In this document: in pieces, positions 23,693 to 37,790 of the stretch
Layout: each line of letters opens with the position of its first letter
Position numbering within the stretch: the first letter of the stretch is position 1
From: Melitaea cinxia
Lineage: Eukaryota; Arthropoda; Insecta; Lepidoptera; Nymphalidae
Assembly: GCF_905220565.1 (NCBI RefSeq)
Contig: NC_059404.1
Span: forward strand, 14,102,472-14,166,471
Reading direction: 5' to 3'
Length of the DNA stretch: 64,000 nt
Notes under the pieces: generated by a model
Seen by the model: only the letters and a program-made list of their open reading frames with translations
Told to the model about the DNA's origin: nothing
Database searches by the model: none
Made by a program: the position numbers and the translations under genes

Positions 23693-23729
<37 letters not shown>

Positions 23730-23775
23730 AAATTTAAAAATGTTATTTTGGTATATGTACCGTGTATTTCCCTCC
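23512..23775 (+). repeat. 'ctagctgtgcccgcgacttcg' repeat, copy 2
   Basis: Well-preserved copy with a (CAGA)n microsatellite at about 23696-23727. Start-only fragments of the family lie at 16021-16075, 31719-31760 and 40128-40160. Confidence 0.55.
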
Positions 23776-24815
23776 GTCAAGGGTCAAGTTGGCAATATGT
23801 CATTCATTGTAATATATTTCTAAAGCAAATTTTGTATTAAGTATGACGAATCAAATGACAATGCATTTGTTACCTAGCCAAATAAGTGTGTGTGAACTGT
23901 GTACTATGTCGTTTGGTTTACGGCTCAACTTACTATAAAGAAATATAAATATTTAATACGAAATACGTAAGCCCAGATGAAATAAGAAATACTTACAGAA
24001 TTTAGAGAAAAAGAAAAAAAACGATCGTCACTACTGAATATTTAACTAAATATAAACTTACTAAAATTAACTCATTATACCAAAATTAATCTAATCTGAT
24101 TATTCAATAAACGATATACCATACAACATGATAAGGAAGATGTAAAATTTGTGATTAGATATTTGTTTTCCAAATTAGAAAACGAGTAAATTCGGGTGTA
24201 GGATATTAATGATATGTTTATGTTATGATAATATTGTTGAAGAAAAATAATAATAATAATAATTTGTGAGTTATACCATACTGGATATCTAAAATTATTC
24301 CGTTTACGAGACTTTGAAGGCACACAATTATCAAAAACGTCAAAAAGTCTATCATACAATAATTTTAATGCTAAATCAGGATCGTTGGTCGTATATAACT
24401 CCGTCCAGTCAATTTTTAAAATGCAATAATATAATTCATAAAAATTCGCTTTATTAAAGTTCCATTGTTTTAATGGTTGCTGGCTTGAATCCTGGTAGTT
24501 ATCAAAATAAAAAAAACATATTAGGTCGTTCCGGGTTTCAATAAGGTGCTCCTACTAAAGGCCGAGTCCAAAAACATATACAATACACAAGCAGGAATGC
24601 CCAGACCACGACACCCATCTGTATGGCCAAAACAAAGAATTTCACGTGCGGGGATAAAAACTGACCGCTAGTGTACGTGTGTAGTTAGTTACTGTAATTA
24701 CTAGGTCGACGCGTTGTTAAATAGAATAGAACAAAATTATTAATTATATCTAAAGTTGTGAAAAATCTAAAACCAGAAAATAAATTCAGATTAAAATCAA
24801 GGCAACCAAATAATT

Positions 24816-24897
24816 TTTAAAAACTTTTAAACCTAATTCTACTCATAAATATTATTTTGAAAAACTTCTAAACCTAATTTTACTCATAAATATTATA
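24816..24897. repeat. About 42-bp tandem duplication
   Basis: Two copies of 'aaacttttaaacctaattct' plus 'actcataaatattat'. Confidence 0.7.
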
Positions 24898-24942
24898 GAG
24901 TCGTCATAATAATACATCAATTATCATCAAAATATCACTCAC

Positions 24943-25001
24943 GTATTGATGCCAATCTTTTGTGGTGGAATTTGGTATATCAGATTTCAATGGAATTTGA
25001 C
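24943..25001 (-). other. Candidate internal 5' UTR exon of the sugar transporter
   Basis: 59 nt bounded on the minus strand by a tttatgcag acceptor and a gtgagtgat donor. In the frame that would join the transporter ATG it has a TGA and no later ATG, so it would be noncoding. Another frame is open, so a coding exon of something else is possible. Inference from splice sites only. Confidence 0.3.
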
Positions 25002-26430
25002 CTGCATAAAAATATTATTACTAAGTACAAGCAAGCTCCTTACCAATTACCTAAAGTCAGAATCACAATATAAAAATTTCATATTCCTATAAAAATATCA
25101 AAATTAATGTTTAATATATACACACACGGCCGTGTCCGGATAAAAAAATCATAACAAGTACATAACAAAAATATTATTGCCTTAAAGGTTTTAAGTGTTA
25201 CGATATATCATCGATAGACTGTTGATAAGTAACCGATAATAAAAACATGAAACAGAGTCAAACATATAGTGGAATAATCCTACTTACAACTTAATACTTT
25301 GACCAAATTACCGCTTACTCGTATGCCGTCAAAACATAAGGTAGTCGACATCAAATTATGAACCTAAATTTATGTCAGCTTTAATGAACGCGAAAAATTA
25401 ATGAGACTGCGATGGAATCATAATTCATTACACTAATTTGTGAAATTTTATCACTTGCTTACAACTGTTTACATCTGGGCGTTTTTGTTTGCGGATTGTG
25501 TTTCCAGACGTCCAGATAGTGGATCAAATAGTGGTGACCGTAAAATATGTATAGGGTGTTATTTTTTAGTTTATTTTTATTTTTATTAACAATAAAATTA
25601 AAATAAATCACTTTCTCATTTATATATTTCGTTATGTACTACTTATACTCACAAACGTGTTTAGTTACTGAAGTTAAATAAGAATTCATACACATTAAAA
25701 TATAGATAAAATTCATATAAGCATATTGTTAACACATCAAGACAAGTTTGAATTAATAAATATACCGTGTATGTTAGAATCATAAGACGTAGTATGAAAA
25801 TATCTAACCTTGAATTCTTCAACCGGTATCAGATTGAAAATATTAGGTAAATATAAATTCCCAAACGTCGATGCTTCATTAAATATATATTATATTGATA
25901 ATATATATTACATATAATAAAAATGTAACGGGTCACTGACGGTACATTTAAGATATAAGAGAAAAAATATTATTGGGACCTTTATCAACACAAATAGCAC
26001 CCAAAACAATGATTGTCATAATTTTTGTCTGTTTGTCTGTGCGTTTGTGCACGCTAATCTCAGAAATGGCTTATTCGATGTATATGTGGTTTTTACTAAT
26101 ATATTGTGGCAAGCTTATCTTAACATTTCGTGTTTATTTCATGTCAATGGGTTCAAAAATAAAAAAGTTATGCCAACTTACAGCATCACATGTAAAGTCA
26201 CTATTTCACGCGGAGGAAGTCGTGAGCACAGCTAGTCATTAATAAATACATAGTTTTGAGCTGTCTGGAAAAAATGATAGTAGTAAGCTATCTGTTACCT
26301 ACTACTTTAAGATATGTTTAATAGTATTTATAGTATTTATGATGTACAAATAAAGTATCCATGAAACTAAATATATTCTAATTAAAAATACCGAATTGGA
26401 TTTAGTATGGTTTATTCTTTTTTGGATGTG

Positions 26431-26503
26431 GATTGCGGAAAACCGGGATATCTGGCGCGAACTTGGGGAGGCATATGTCTAGCAGTGGACTGCAATGGGC
26501 TGA
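26431..26503 (+). repeat. RTE LINE 3' end fragment
   Basis: 'ctggcgcgaacttggggagg' then 'agcagtggactgcaatgggc' and TGA. Same ORF2 C-terminus as at 54478. Confidence 0.55.
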
Positions 26504-26869
26504 ACTGACTAACTTAATATATATATTTTTTATATATCCAGAGTTTGGGTATTCGATATTTGTCATCATTTATTTTGAAAACATAACTACACCTTACTCA
26601 GATACACTATTCTGGCTCCCAATCGGGTCTCGGTCGGTTCTCTAAAACTGTTTCTTCTTTAAAAAAATTATAAACTTAACACTCATATACCACAGATATA
26701 ATTTTGATAAAATTCCAAGGTAACATACATACGTACTTTTTCCATCTTGGTATTTTATTAGTAATCAAATGTACTGATTAGATAAATTCTCTCACTGTTA
26801 TTCTTCAAGTACGCGACGCCTTCATTACAAAATGTTAAAATTAATTCATTTTTTTGTATAACTAGGTCG

Positions 26870-27135
26870 GTAAACAAGCTTACAGCTCACCTGATGGTAA
26901 GCGATTGCCGTAGCTTATAGACGTCTGCAACACCAGGAGCATCGCAAGCGCGTTGCCGACCCCAATCCCCAATTTCCCCAGGAGCTCTGGTCACCTAACT
27001 CACCAACAGGAACACAACACTGCTGGAAATCAGTACTATTTAGCTGTGATCTTTTGTAAGGTCGAGATACTACCCGAGTCGGGCTGTTCCATATTTTGAG
27101 CAGGAAGTTTCTTGCTGCCCTTACCTCAGTTACCC
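26870..27135 (-). repeat. Metulj-like repeat, copy 3
   Basis: Reverse-strand copy ('ctcacctgatggtaagcgat' to 'gagcaggaagtttcttgctg'). Confidence 0.5.
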
Positions 27136-29652
27136 CATACTCGTAAATGATCCTATTATCAATATGAATAAATATAGTCTTAGGAATCTAGTCTCTTTAT
27201 TTTCTTGACAGGCTGTTTGGTATGAATTTAGGTATTATCATTTAACCAGGAAAAGTTACGTTGCTAAGAATCAAGCAAGCGATATTATTATAGCTTTATA
27301 TACCAATATAAATAATTGTCTTTATTCAAATACAATTTACTTACGAAGTCCTAAAGTTTCTACCATTTTATCAAGTATCATTCTATCTTTATTTTAATCA
27401 TTTACAAAATCAATCTATTATACTGTGCAAAAGAATTAGCAATAGTTAGACGCAAATCGCGGTTTTTCCGCATCAAGTATCAGGGTCTAGACATTATTGT
27501 GTAACGTCTTTGCTTTAAATAGCAACACTTCATTTTTTAGATATAGTTAATAATAATGAAGACTAATGTAAGCTTTTCACGTTAATGGTTAATTAACTAA
27601 TCTGAGAATTTAGTTACAAACTTAGGATTTTTTTAGTTTGTCATAAAAGATTTTCTAACAAGAACAAAAAGACAAATCGTTTTCACTTAGTTACGATACG
27701 CTGCAAAAAACAATTCTGCAATAACTTGTTGCTAATATCACGATACAGGTCAACTTCTTTTGATGACATTGAAAACAAGTAACGGCTTACAAATCACAGT
27801 ATAAATAGTATATTGGCCTTTATGTGAATACAATTAGTATATATTTACTTCTACTTGGGACGTGTTTCACAAGTTGCCGATAAAGCTATTTGCCGTATAA
27901 ATATATCAAACTGATAAAATTTGTTTTTTTCTGTATAACTAACATCGTGGAGTACTACTTTATAATTCAAATTTCTACTTCTAATATAGAAAGCAAACAG
28001 CTATAGTTTATTAGTTGTAGTGAAACTGTTCCTAAAAGCCCACTTTATTCTACTAATATAGCCTATCAGTAACCTATATAAACAAAATCACTTTTGCACA
28101 AATCTGCGTAGTGACAAGTAAAAAAAAATACTATAAATAACTTCAATATTATCATCAGTCAGTCAAACTGATAAATTTATGATTCCCATTTATCGCTCAC
28201 ATCCCATTTCTTAAATAACACGAACAAGGTAGACTTCTTGAGTTTTTATCATCCATATCAGGAGACATGTCAAAAGGTACCAAAACAATATCGATACTTT
28301 CAATTGTTATCAGTACCATACTTTGCTTTGCTTACGATTCCAGCCTGTAACACGGCTGGGCATAGGCCTCGTTCTCCATGAAGGAGAAGGGTCGGAACTT
28401 AATAATATATAATACAATACTATATTACTCAAGCCATACAAACAGTATTAAAAGAAATTAAATTTTAGTACATTGACCCTAGATACATACTAAATAGATA
28501 CATAGATACTGAGTTACGAGTACTTTTTCAAAACAATTGTTACTATAAATATTATTTTTATTATTTAAAACTTTTATATTTTATTATTTTATTTATATAT
28601 TATTAAAAATTCAATATAGTATGTCATAATGGCGTCACGAAATAAACTAGTAAGCCAAAGGACTGCAACCTTCCGTGCAATATGTAAATTCAAAATTATA
28701 ATAAATATTACTCGTCTTCTTTTTTTGGTAAGTTTATATTCTAATACAAAATAAAACCTCTAATGGTAAATTACTCAAATGAATGAGTCTAAAATATAAG
28801 CCAGTCATGGAACAGAAATCACAAACAGCATAAAAACATACTGGTTTAGCGGCTACTTAACGTGCAGAAACAATTGCGAGAAAACTGGTTTGCCGTGGTA
28901 CGAGTTAATGACGATCACCATAACAACTCCAAGTAAACAAAAACCTTAATCTTACATTTTACTTTTAAAAAATTACAGATATATTTTATATATTTACTAG
29001 CTGTACCTTGCGAGTGTTGCCACGCTTTTTTTTGGATCGTACAAACTCAGAAGTCTTTGTGGACTCATGCACAACACTTTGCTGAAGATCATGACATGAT
29101 CAAATGAATAGTATACGATACTATAAATGACGTACAGACAAACATTCATATATATATATATATATATCTAATATATAAAATTCTATATGTGTGTGTATAG
29201 ATTAAAACAAGCAACGTTTAATAAAAAGTACCTAATTTATGTATTTATAATGTATATTTTATAACAATTAAAGAAATTGGCCCCATTAAGAGGTGTCACT
29301 GAATATAATTGCAAATTTAGACGTCACGTTCGATTGTAATTTCGTGACATGAAAAATAATATCGGATTATAGGTAATAAATAACAGTTGCACAACAGTCG
29401 AAAAAACTACATCATTTAAACTTTTATAAATAAGTATTTAAATGTTTTACTACGATATATGTTCGTGCTAGTACAATACACTACTACATATATAATAAAA
29501 CTTTAAATATCTTTTAATGCATATAATAAATATGTAATGTCAAAACAACAAGTTTTCTGAACATATGGATATACGTTTACGATTGCAATATTTATTTACA
29601 CAATTTGATTTCACACTTTAACGAAAACGCCATAAAATGTCGTTTTACTCAC

Positions 29653-29795
29653 ATAATAATATCCGTCAGGTGTTTCTTTTACGTTGTTAAATTCACTACT
29701 TAATGTTAACAGCACATAAATAACGAGCAAGGGAAACGCGACACGGTAGACGAAGCGAGACCAACAGACCAACTGCGAGTTGCGACTGGCCTTAC
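29653..29795 (-). other. Candidate first (5' UTR) exon and promoter region of the sugar transporter
   Basis: A locally GC-richer block on the minus strand ending in a very good donor (TTATTAT|gtgagtaaaac). It contains a mini-uORF (ATG TGC TGT TAA). The 5' edge is a guess near a CCAGT initiator-like motif at about 29793. No other gene nearby would explain it, but 8 kb separates it from the coding exon. Confidence 0.3.
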
Positions 29796-30426
29796 TACAT
29801 GCAAGACTTGACGAACAGGGTGACCAAACTTTTATGTTTTTCCTTTATATTAAAGTATAGAACCTTTTTTCCTTTCTTCAATTACTTTCCATATTAAAGG
29901 CATTTCAGTTTTTTTTTTTTTTTTTTGTTTATAATATTAAATAAACTTATTTTATTTTATTAATACATTTTTAATATTTTTTCACTGTTCAGTGATTTAA
30001 TTGATACAAACATCATTCTAGATAACAAATTATCTATCACATTATATATTAAAAAAAATTTATAACATTTATACGTTCAGTTAATAAACATAAAATGATA
30101 AGTCAATAACACCAGCCATTGATAACTATAAAACGCCCAAAGTAGAAAGTTACGTCGAGAAAGTACCGTTCCGAATATCAACCAAACCAAACTTTAAAAA
30201 GAAAAATATACATTACAAAATATTCAAGGAAGTAATTTTGCTATTATATAAATGATAAAAAAAAATAGAATCAAGAATCTACATTAAAAAACAATTCCTC
30301 GTATAAGTGTTATGTAATCCAATGATAATTAAATATCATATTATATCAAGTTGAGTCATAATGTACATATAATGTATATATCCAATGAATAATGTTTTGA
30401 CGTAACAATTTCTAAAAACTATTTTA

Positions 30427-30729
30427 TCTAATATATAAAATTCTCGTGTCGCGGTGTTTATAGTTAAACTCCTCCGAAACGGCTTGACTGATTCTCATGA
30501 AATTTTGTGTGCATATTGGGTAGGTCTGAGAATCGAACAACATCTATTTTTCATCCCCCTAAATTTTTTATTTTGATTTTTAGATACATTTTTATTTTAT
30601 TTTATTATGATTTGGCGTTGAACATACAACCCTACATTTACATAAAACCCTAAATTTTCACCCTACTACCACCAACACCTATTTTTAAATAGCGTTTAGC
30701 GGCAAGACAACGTTTGCCAAGTCAGCTAG
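30427..30729 (+). mobile_element. Non-autonomous Helitron-like element
   Basis: Begins TCTAATATATAAAATTCTCG and ends in CTAG, seven bases after a GGCAA...TTGCC hairpin (30701-30718). Flanked by A on the left and T on the right, the Helitron target. No coding capacity. Confidence 0.65.
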
Positions 30730-30864
30730 TAATTTATTTAAGGTAAGCAAACTTACTTAAGATAGTATAAAAAGCTTCAGCGAAAAATTGGATAAATTCA
30801 ATAAAATGGCTCATATAAGCAAATAAATATATAAACAATTTTTAATATCATATCAAAAATCGAC

Positions 30865-30936
30865 CGTTCCAGCGGGGATCGAACATGCCTCTCCGACTTA
30901 CCGTGTCGGTGCTTTAGCCAATTAGGCTATGGAACG
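30865..30936 (-). tRNA. tRNA-like sequence (anticodon-position GGT; probably a pseudo-tRNA or SINE head)
   Basis: 72 nt with a perfect 7-bp acceptor stem (CGTTCCA/TGGAACG), a perfect 5-bp anticodon stem (CCGAC/GTCGG) with a 7-nt loop, a TTCGATC T-loop and a T-run (TTTTT) a few bases downstream, like a Pol III terminator. Against a functional tRNA: the base before the anticodon is C rather than the near-universal U33, and the T-stem has two mismatches. Confidence 0.4.
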
Positions 30937-31238
30937 ATGTAGCCGCTAGATCGAAATTTTTTATATGACGATTTTATATTCGGTCTAAGCGTCCGTGGCG
31001 CCGTCTATAGTGAGTCCTTTACAGCACCAAATTCACAAAATTGTTTAGAGTTTCATGTATGGGTAACACAAAAATAAATCATACGAATCAAACAAATATA
31101 TATCATTAAACTCACCAAATATCACATCTATTTACTGAGAGTGAGACAAAAGATTAACCAATATATATAACGAGAAATAAAGGTAGATACTGACTGCAAA
31201 TTACAAGCTACGTATCTCATCAACTATCTTAAGGGCCA

Positions 31239-31411
31239 GTTTCACATGTATCTGATAAACTTTATCTCGCACATATGTTACTAAAAGGTTTTATCAATAG
31301 GAGAAAAAACAAACTTTTAGGCTGTTTCATTTTAACAAATAAGTAATACAAGTTTTGAATTCACAGGTGCGAATATATCTGAGATAGCTTTATTAAGATA
31401 GCATGTGAAAC
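31239..31411. mobile_element. About 173-bp MITE with GTTTCACATG ends
   Basis: GTTTCACATGtaTCT at the left mirrors AGATAGCATGTGAAAC at the right. Related 'tctgataaa..tttatctc' sequence occurs at 5494-5595 and 27850-28060. Confidence 0.5.
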
Positions 31412-33337
31412 AAGTTTTGAGCCGCAAGCAAATCTTATCAGCATCATTTAATTTGGTCGTATTACATTTCGTAACTTGTTTGATATGTATTAAAATTCTT
31501 GACTTACTCCTGAGTAGTATACCAGCTCCGGCGGGCAGATGCTGGTATTTTCTAGAAATATTTTATACGACCACTACAACCTCGCCATGGATGTGTAATT
31601 ATGTATTGCTTATATTATTACTGTATTACGAAACTAATTGCTCCCATAACTTTTTTTGCGCATAAGTGACGATTCCACAATGATGTAAGTATTAAAATTT
31701 TATTATTTATAAAGTAACTAGCTGTGCCCCGCGATTACGCCCGCGTTAATTTGAGGTAAAAACGCATATTACAATTTTATTTAGCTTATAGCCTTTCTCG
31801 GTAAGTGGAATATGCAACATAAAAAGAAAAAAAAAAAATTTAAGCAAACAAATTTTTCAGCTCCATATAGCATTATAGCTAACTCAACCTCTGGATGGCA
31901 TCACAATGAAACTATAGGAACCATGTTTTTAGTTGGACCTCCGGAATCACAAATGTAATTAATAATTCCAACTTCGTGTACATTTTGGTCGATAAAGAAA
32001 CACATATAGATTATCTAACAGATAGATAATAATTCAAAAAATAAATACGAATATACCTATTAGATCTCTATAGGTCGTTTTTCCAAAACATCTGCCATGT
32101 AGGGTTATAATGATCAAATATGAAAAAATGTCATAAATTTAGGACTAATAATTATGAGAATATTTTTAACTATTTTACTATTATATACTATTACTATAGT
32201 ATTACTTATTCTTTCATTCTTAATACAAGCCAAAATCATTCTTATTGTATCTTAGTGGATCAGTTTGAAGAACGATAAAGGTCAAGGACCGCAATTTAAT
32301 GAACAACTCGATTGGACAAAATGAGGAAAGTTCTAAGTTATTTCCACACACATAAAATAATTGATCAATCTTGACCTACACACCTTTGTCTAAAACGGCC
32401 GGTCATTACTCTATTAGGTACTAAGTTTAATCTATTAATTTACCATAAGGCAATGGAATTGAGCCATTAGGGAACAAAGAATAGTTTAAAATGACTTAGT
32501 GGAACAGTAAATATTACTCACTATTAAGATGACAACCGTCTATTAAAAGTACAGAAATAAAAATAAAACTTATAAACAAATTCTGTTTTAGCTTTTAGTC
32601 TGCTTTTACTCAAAGCGCAATTGTAACTTGAGCTAACCGCATCCAGTTAATCTAATAATCGATAGTGTTTTGAATACAAAACAACACTTTTCGGTTTTCC
32701 CCATACATTGAATCACATTCACGACCTTAATTTTGAGTAATATTTAGATTTAAATGCTTATCAAACAGTTCTTTGAGGCCAGTTTTTTTTTTTTTTTTTT
32801 CTTTGAATATCCCTTCTAATATTACAAAGTTATATTAAGTTGTTTATTAAAACGTGATCACAAAAAAAATCAATTTAAAAAAAATAACAAGCAAACTTTA
32901 TTATAAATTAACATATAATACCTAATTTATCTTTTATATAGTTAATAAAACTTATACATTGTCATTATATATTTCAAACCCTTACCTATGTACCTTTTAA
33001 AATAATTTTTATTCACACAGTCATTTAGTTAATTAGTCATCAGCTATGATGTATTATTTCGTTTGTATGTATTATATTGTAACAATAATACGATAATTTG
33101 TGTAAATGTGTCCATGACCTTCATAGTTTTTGATTTATTTTTTATACGTTCATCGTATAAAAAACTACAGTTACATTTTTCACTCACAAGTATATAAAAA
33201 TCAAACGCGATTAATTATAAGAATTATAAACAGAAATAATTTTTAATGTAATTTATTTAATAGTAAATTAAATATTTGTTTCTTCACCAATAAAGTTACT
33301 TATTATAAAAATACACACGACTGAAATCATTCTTCAA

Positions 33338-33425
33338 TATAATTTTGTAAGGTTTGTTTCGAATTTTCTTAAATATAATTTGTAAGGTTTGTTTCAAATT
33401 TTCTTAAATAAAATTTGTAAGGTCT
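33338..33425. repeat. 35-bp tandem repeat, about 2.5 units
   Basis: Unit 'ataatttgtaaggtttgttt' plus 'cgaattttcttaaat', repeated with small differences. Confidence 0.75.
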
Positions 33426-34710
33426 CTCAACGTTCTTAGTTTTATACCAGCAATTTGGTTCCCTGTTTCTTTTTCATAGTCTACTGTCTTATTTTTGTTT
33501 TTGTTTTTTGTAACGGGTATAAATTAGCTTATATTTAAAAACTAAGCTTGACTGGCTTAAAATAATTTATGTCTTGTATCTTAAATAAAATACATAAAAA
33601 ACGCATTGTAAGTAAAAAAAGGAGACACCTACAAACAGCATAAAGATAGGCACATATTATTACAGTTTAATATAACTTAACCATAAACAAATCGTAGAAT
33701 GAACAAAATTAAGGATATGTTTTTAAAATACGATTAATCACAAACCATATGACTAAAAGAAACGTGATTTCTCGCCATTTTAATAACATATAATAGGTAC
33801 ATAATACATAAATAGGTATCAGCACAGGTGTGATTCTGACATTTAACATTTTATTTCTCCGATGGTTGAAGGTTAGCGCTCAAGATCCATGCCCATAAGT
33901 ACTTATGTTTTTATAAATGTTTTGTAACTAAAGCTTAACTTACATACTTTTGTTATTCAAAGTCGATTCACGGTCGCTTACTTTTCTCTGTATTTATATT
34001 TATATATACATACATTGCAATACATTTGAACAAACATTCATACAACGACATATATATGTATGTATATATCATAACACCATCTCAATAAAGACAACTGCGT
34101 ATAAAAGGAAAAGAAAAAAGAACAAAAAAAGCGAAGGCAAAAAAAAAACTGTAGAATAAGTTTGTTTATGTATATTTTTTTAATCTGTAGAATAATTAAA
34201 CATTAATATAACATTATATCTGTAATAAATTATTCTACTAATATCAATACAAAATATATATAATTATAGATTTTTATAAAGAGACCTTACTTAAATAAAT
34301 TTTATTAAAAAGCTCAAAGCTTATTAGTACAACCTTTTTCAGATTCTGGTGAAATAATCGATGATACCAAAACATAATGTAGGCGTAACTTTAAGCACGT
34401 CCTTGTTAGTAGGCGTGATATTACAATACAAATAAGAACGTAAAAGTCGCCTGTCTGGCGCCGAACGAAATATGTCGTTGAAGGGCTATTTCTGAAAACC
34501 ATCACAATTCCATAAAATTTTAATCAAAAGATTTAAAACGTAGGTATTAGATAACGTTTACTATTTCATTTTATTTTATTATAAAATATTTTTTTGTTTA
34601 ATTTTAACCTTCAGTACTGTAGGAATATTTTCTTAAAGAGGTCTTATAGAGGACACCCCCATCACAGGAGAAAATCCTACTGTATTAATTATGTAAAATT
34701 TATGAAATTT

Positions 34711-34761
34711 CAACGCGAACTTGGGAAGGCATATGTCCAGCAGTGGACTGAGATAGGTTGA
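34711..34761 (+). repeat. RTE LINE 3' end fragment
   Basis: Short match ('gcgaacttgggaaggcatat' to 'gataggttga'). Confidence 0.5.
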
Positions 34762-36259
34762 ACCGAAAAGCGAAAAATATATAATTATAATTATTTCAAT
34801 ACAAACGAAATCGAGAGCTACAAGTAATAAGCTAATAAAACAATAAATAAATAAAATATAATAACAAAATAACCAATTACACATACTGAGCTTAAATTAT
34901 AACAAACTTCAGTAAAAGTATGACATGCCTGCTGCATGAATGCCCAATTGCTATTTTCAAAGAACGGTTCGTTTTACTTACGAAACGTTTTTTAAATTTA
35001 ACTCTACAAAGTGATGTCTATCGATCAAATGAAAAGGCTTTAAAAACAATGTTGTAAAGTCATTACAAAATCAAATGTGTTCGTTTTATTAATGCAAAGC
35101 TACCACCGGGTAGGAATGACGATTCTGTTACGAAGAACTTGCAAGAAATTCATCTGATATTCTATTAAAAACTTTCAATACATCAAATATACTTATGGCT
35201 TATTTTAAATGTCTCAGAGCAATAACTATACTGAAACATGGAGGATTTATCACGATTTGTTCAAAACTAAACACAATTAGAATTACATCAAACCGAATTT
35301 ATACCGCGACTATTCGTTATCAGTTTACTAATTATTTAAATATATATATTCATTTCGCCAATATTCTGATAGAGTAATGTCCATAAATATGGCAGGAAAA
35401 CCAATTTTTTTTATATTAAAGATTAGCGTATCGATTTCATTATCCTCTAACAAACTCCCTAGCTGACCTACAAATACCTGACCAGGCGATTAAAACAAAT
35501 CAAATTGAGAAACACTTGCAAGAAATCTCCATAATTATAAATCATAAGATAAAAAACAGTGGCACGCTTGTAATAGCGATGGCTATCAAACAATTACAGT
35601 TTTATGAAGTAGGTTTTAAACCATTAGTAAGTAATAATTGTCACGAACTGTTTTATTTAGACGCGGCTTAATACCTAACTATTATAATATCCCAAATCTA
35701 CTTTTCAATTATTTTGAACTCCTTAATTTTTTCCAATATACAAGTTGAACCTTGCGATTTCACCCGCTTAGCTTCTGTTCCCGTGGGAATGTCGGGGTGA
35801 AAATTAAGCTGTGCTTTATTTTTGATCTCCTCTTTCTGACCTCCATACAAGGTTTAATTGGAATCGACTTAGTGATTTTTGCGTAAAATAATAACAATCA
35901 TATATCCAATCTTTTGTGTTAAAAATATTAACCTTTAATCAGTTAATTTACGATGAAAGAAAATAGCGTAACAACATAAAAATATACAATAATAATGTTG
36001 ATAATCTGTAATTGCACTGTTTTTCAACAAAAATACTTCCTTTAACATGCAATTTTGTTATTGTTAACATTAAAACTGAAACTAATAAACACTCAATATT
36101 TTACCTGACAATTAAGGATTATTAATACATTATAACAACATGAAAGAAAGAAAGAATAATTAATCACAAAAAAAATAGCTAATTGCTATGCGTAATTTCA
36201 TAACGAACTGCTAGCGTTAGACGTCGTAAATTACACATTGCTAAAAGGAGGTTATTTTT

Positions 36260-36852
36260 AACCGACTTCCAAAAAAGGAGGAGGTTCTCAATTCGACTGT
36301 TTTTTTTTTTTTGACTGTACTTTTGACTGGGTGGAGCGATTTCGACAAATTTTCTTTTGATCGAAAGGTGGTGTGTGTCATTTGGTCCCGTTATTTGAGA
36401 TCTAACAACTACTTTTCGAGTTTTATCTAATAATGCGTTTTTACTTGACGCTTTTTTCGTCGACCTACGTTGTATTATACCGCATAACTTTCTACTGGAT
36501 GTATCGATTTTGATAACTCTTTTTTTGTTGGAAAGGGGATATTCCTAGTTTGGTACCACGATAAGGAAACCAGGATCTGATGATGGGATCCCGGACAAAT
36601 CGAGGAGAACTCTCGAAAATCCGCAATAACTTTTTACTGAGTATACCGATTTTGATAATTTTTAATTTAATCGAAAGCTGATGTTTATTATGTGGTCACA
36701 TATAAATTTTATCGAGATCTGATAATTACTTTTTGAGTAAATCTTTGATAACGCGTAGTTACTTGACCATTTTTTCGTCGATCTACGTTGTATTAATCGT
36801 CGATATAATAATGAAGTCGGTTTTTTTTCGTTCGCGAGCAAACACAATTATT
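36260..36852 (+). mobile_element. 'AACCGACTTCC' element, copy 3
   Basis: About 590 bp with the family's start, three internal related units and the shared end 'gaagtcggttttttttcgttcgcgag'. Confidence 0.65.
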
Positions 36853-37280
36853 TCCTATGGAATCGGAATTGCTATTCAGAGGCGAAATACTGCCCGCGTT
36901 CTTCCGTTCATTCCATGCGGACGTGATTTGTACAGCTATCTCTAAATAATTTTATTACTTTTCTATTTTAAATATAATAATGCATTTTTTTTTTTATTTA
37001 GGGTGTAATTTGAAAATCGTTACTAATGATAAGCGTATTGTTCTTGGCAATATAAAAAAATACCAGACCACCTACGAACACGGGTTACGGCATTATGCCA
37101 CGCATATTAAATTCCTTGCGATAAAGTAGGTATTTATTGATTTAATTTAATTTCCTAGTCGGTTCTAATATTATTATTTTCTCTTGATTATAAATAACAT
37201 TAATCTAGGCGACAACTTTATAGATTATAGATTTAGAAAACAAATTCTTTACAACGTTATTTCAATAACTCAATTTTAAA

Positions 37281-37437
37281 ACTTCTTTGCGCACGTTTGA
37301 CTTCGGGAGTAGCTGATAAATGCGTGATGGAGCGTTACGTAAAGTATGATCGAGCGAGGCGAACGGAAGTTGAGAAGGAGATATAAATTAGTGAAGATAG
37401 AAAGAGAGATTCTTACGTTTCGTTTATTGATGTAGGG
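37281..37437 (+). repeat. TTGAAGTAAAAC MITE, third copy
   Basis: Internal body ('acttctttgcgcacgtttga', 'gaggcgaacggaagttgaga') without clear ends. Confidence 0.5.
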
Positions 37438-37494
37438 GCAACTAAAGAAGTGTTACTTCAGTCGTGTAGTCTAAACACACTCTGTTTTTTTTAT

Positions 37495-37790
37495 ACTAAT
37501 AGGTCGAAAAACAAGCCTACGGCTCAACTGATGGTAATCGACCGTAGCTATAGATGCCTGCAACACCAGAAGCGTCGCAAGTGCGTTGCCGACTTTGCCC
37601 CCAATCCCTTCCCATCTCCACAAGAGATCTGGTCACCTTAATCACCATACTAACACAACACTGCTTGAAATCGGTTATATTTTGTAAAGCTGTGACCTTC
37701 TGTAAGGTCGAGGTACTGCCCCAGTCGGTCTGCTACAGACCGATTGAGCAGGTTTTTCTAGCTCTGCCACTGTGCTCTACCTCAGTTAAT
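37495..37790 (-). repeat. Metulj-like repeat, copy 4
   Basis: Reverse-strand copy ('gcaacaccagaagcgtcgca', 'cttctgtaaggtcgaggtac'). Confidence 0.5.

Noticed and set aside
34314..34505. 63-codon minus-strand frame starting MMVFRNSPSTTYFV
   Set aside because: No supporting splice sites, domains or composition. Treated as chance.
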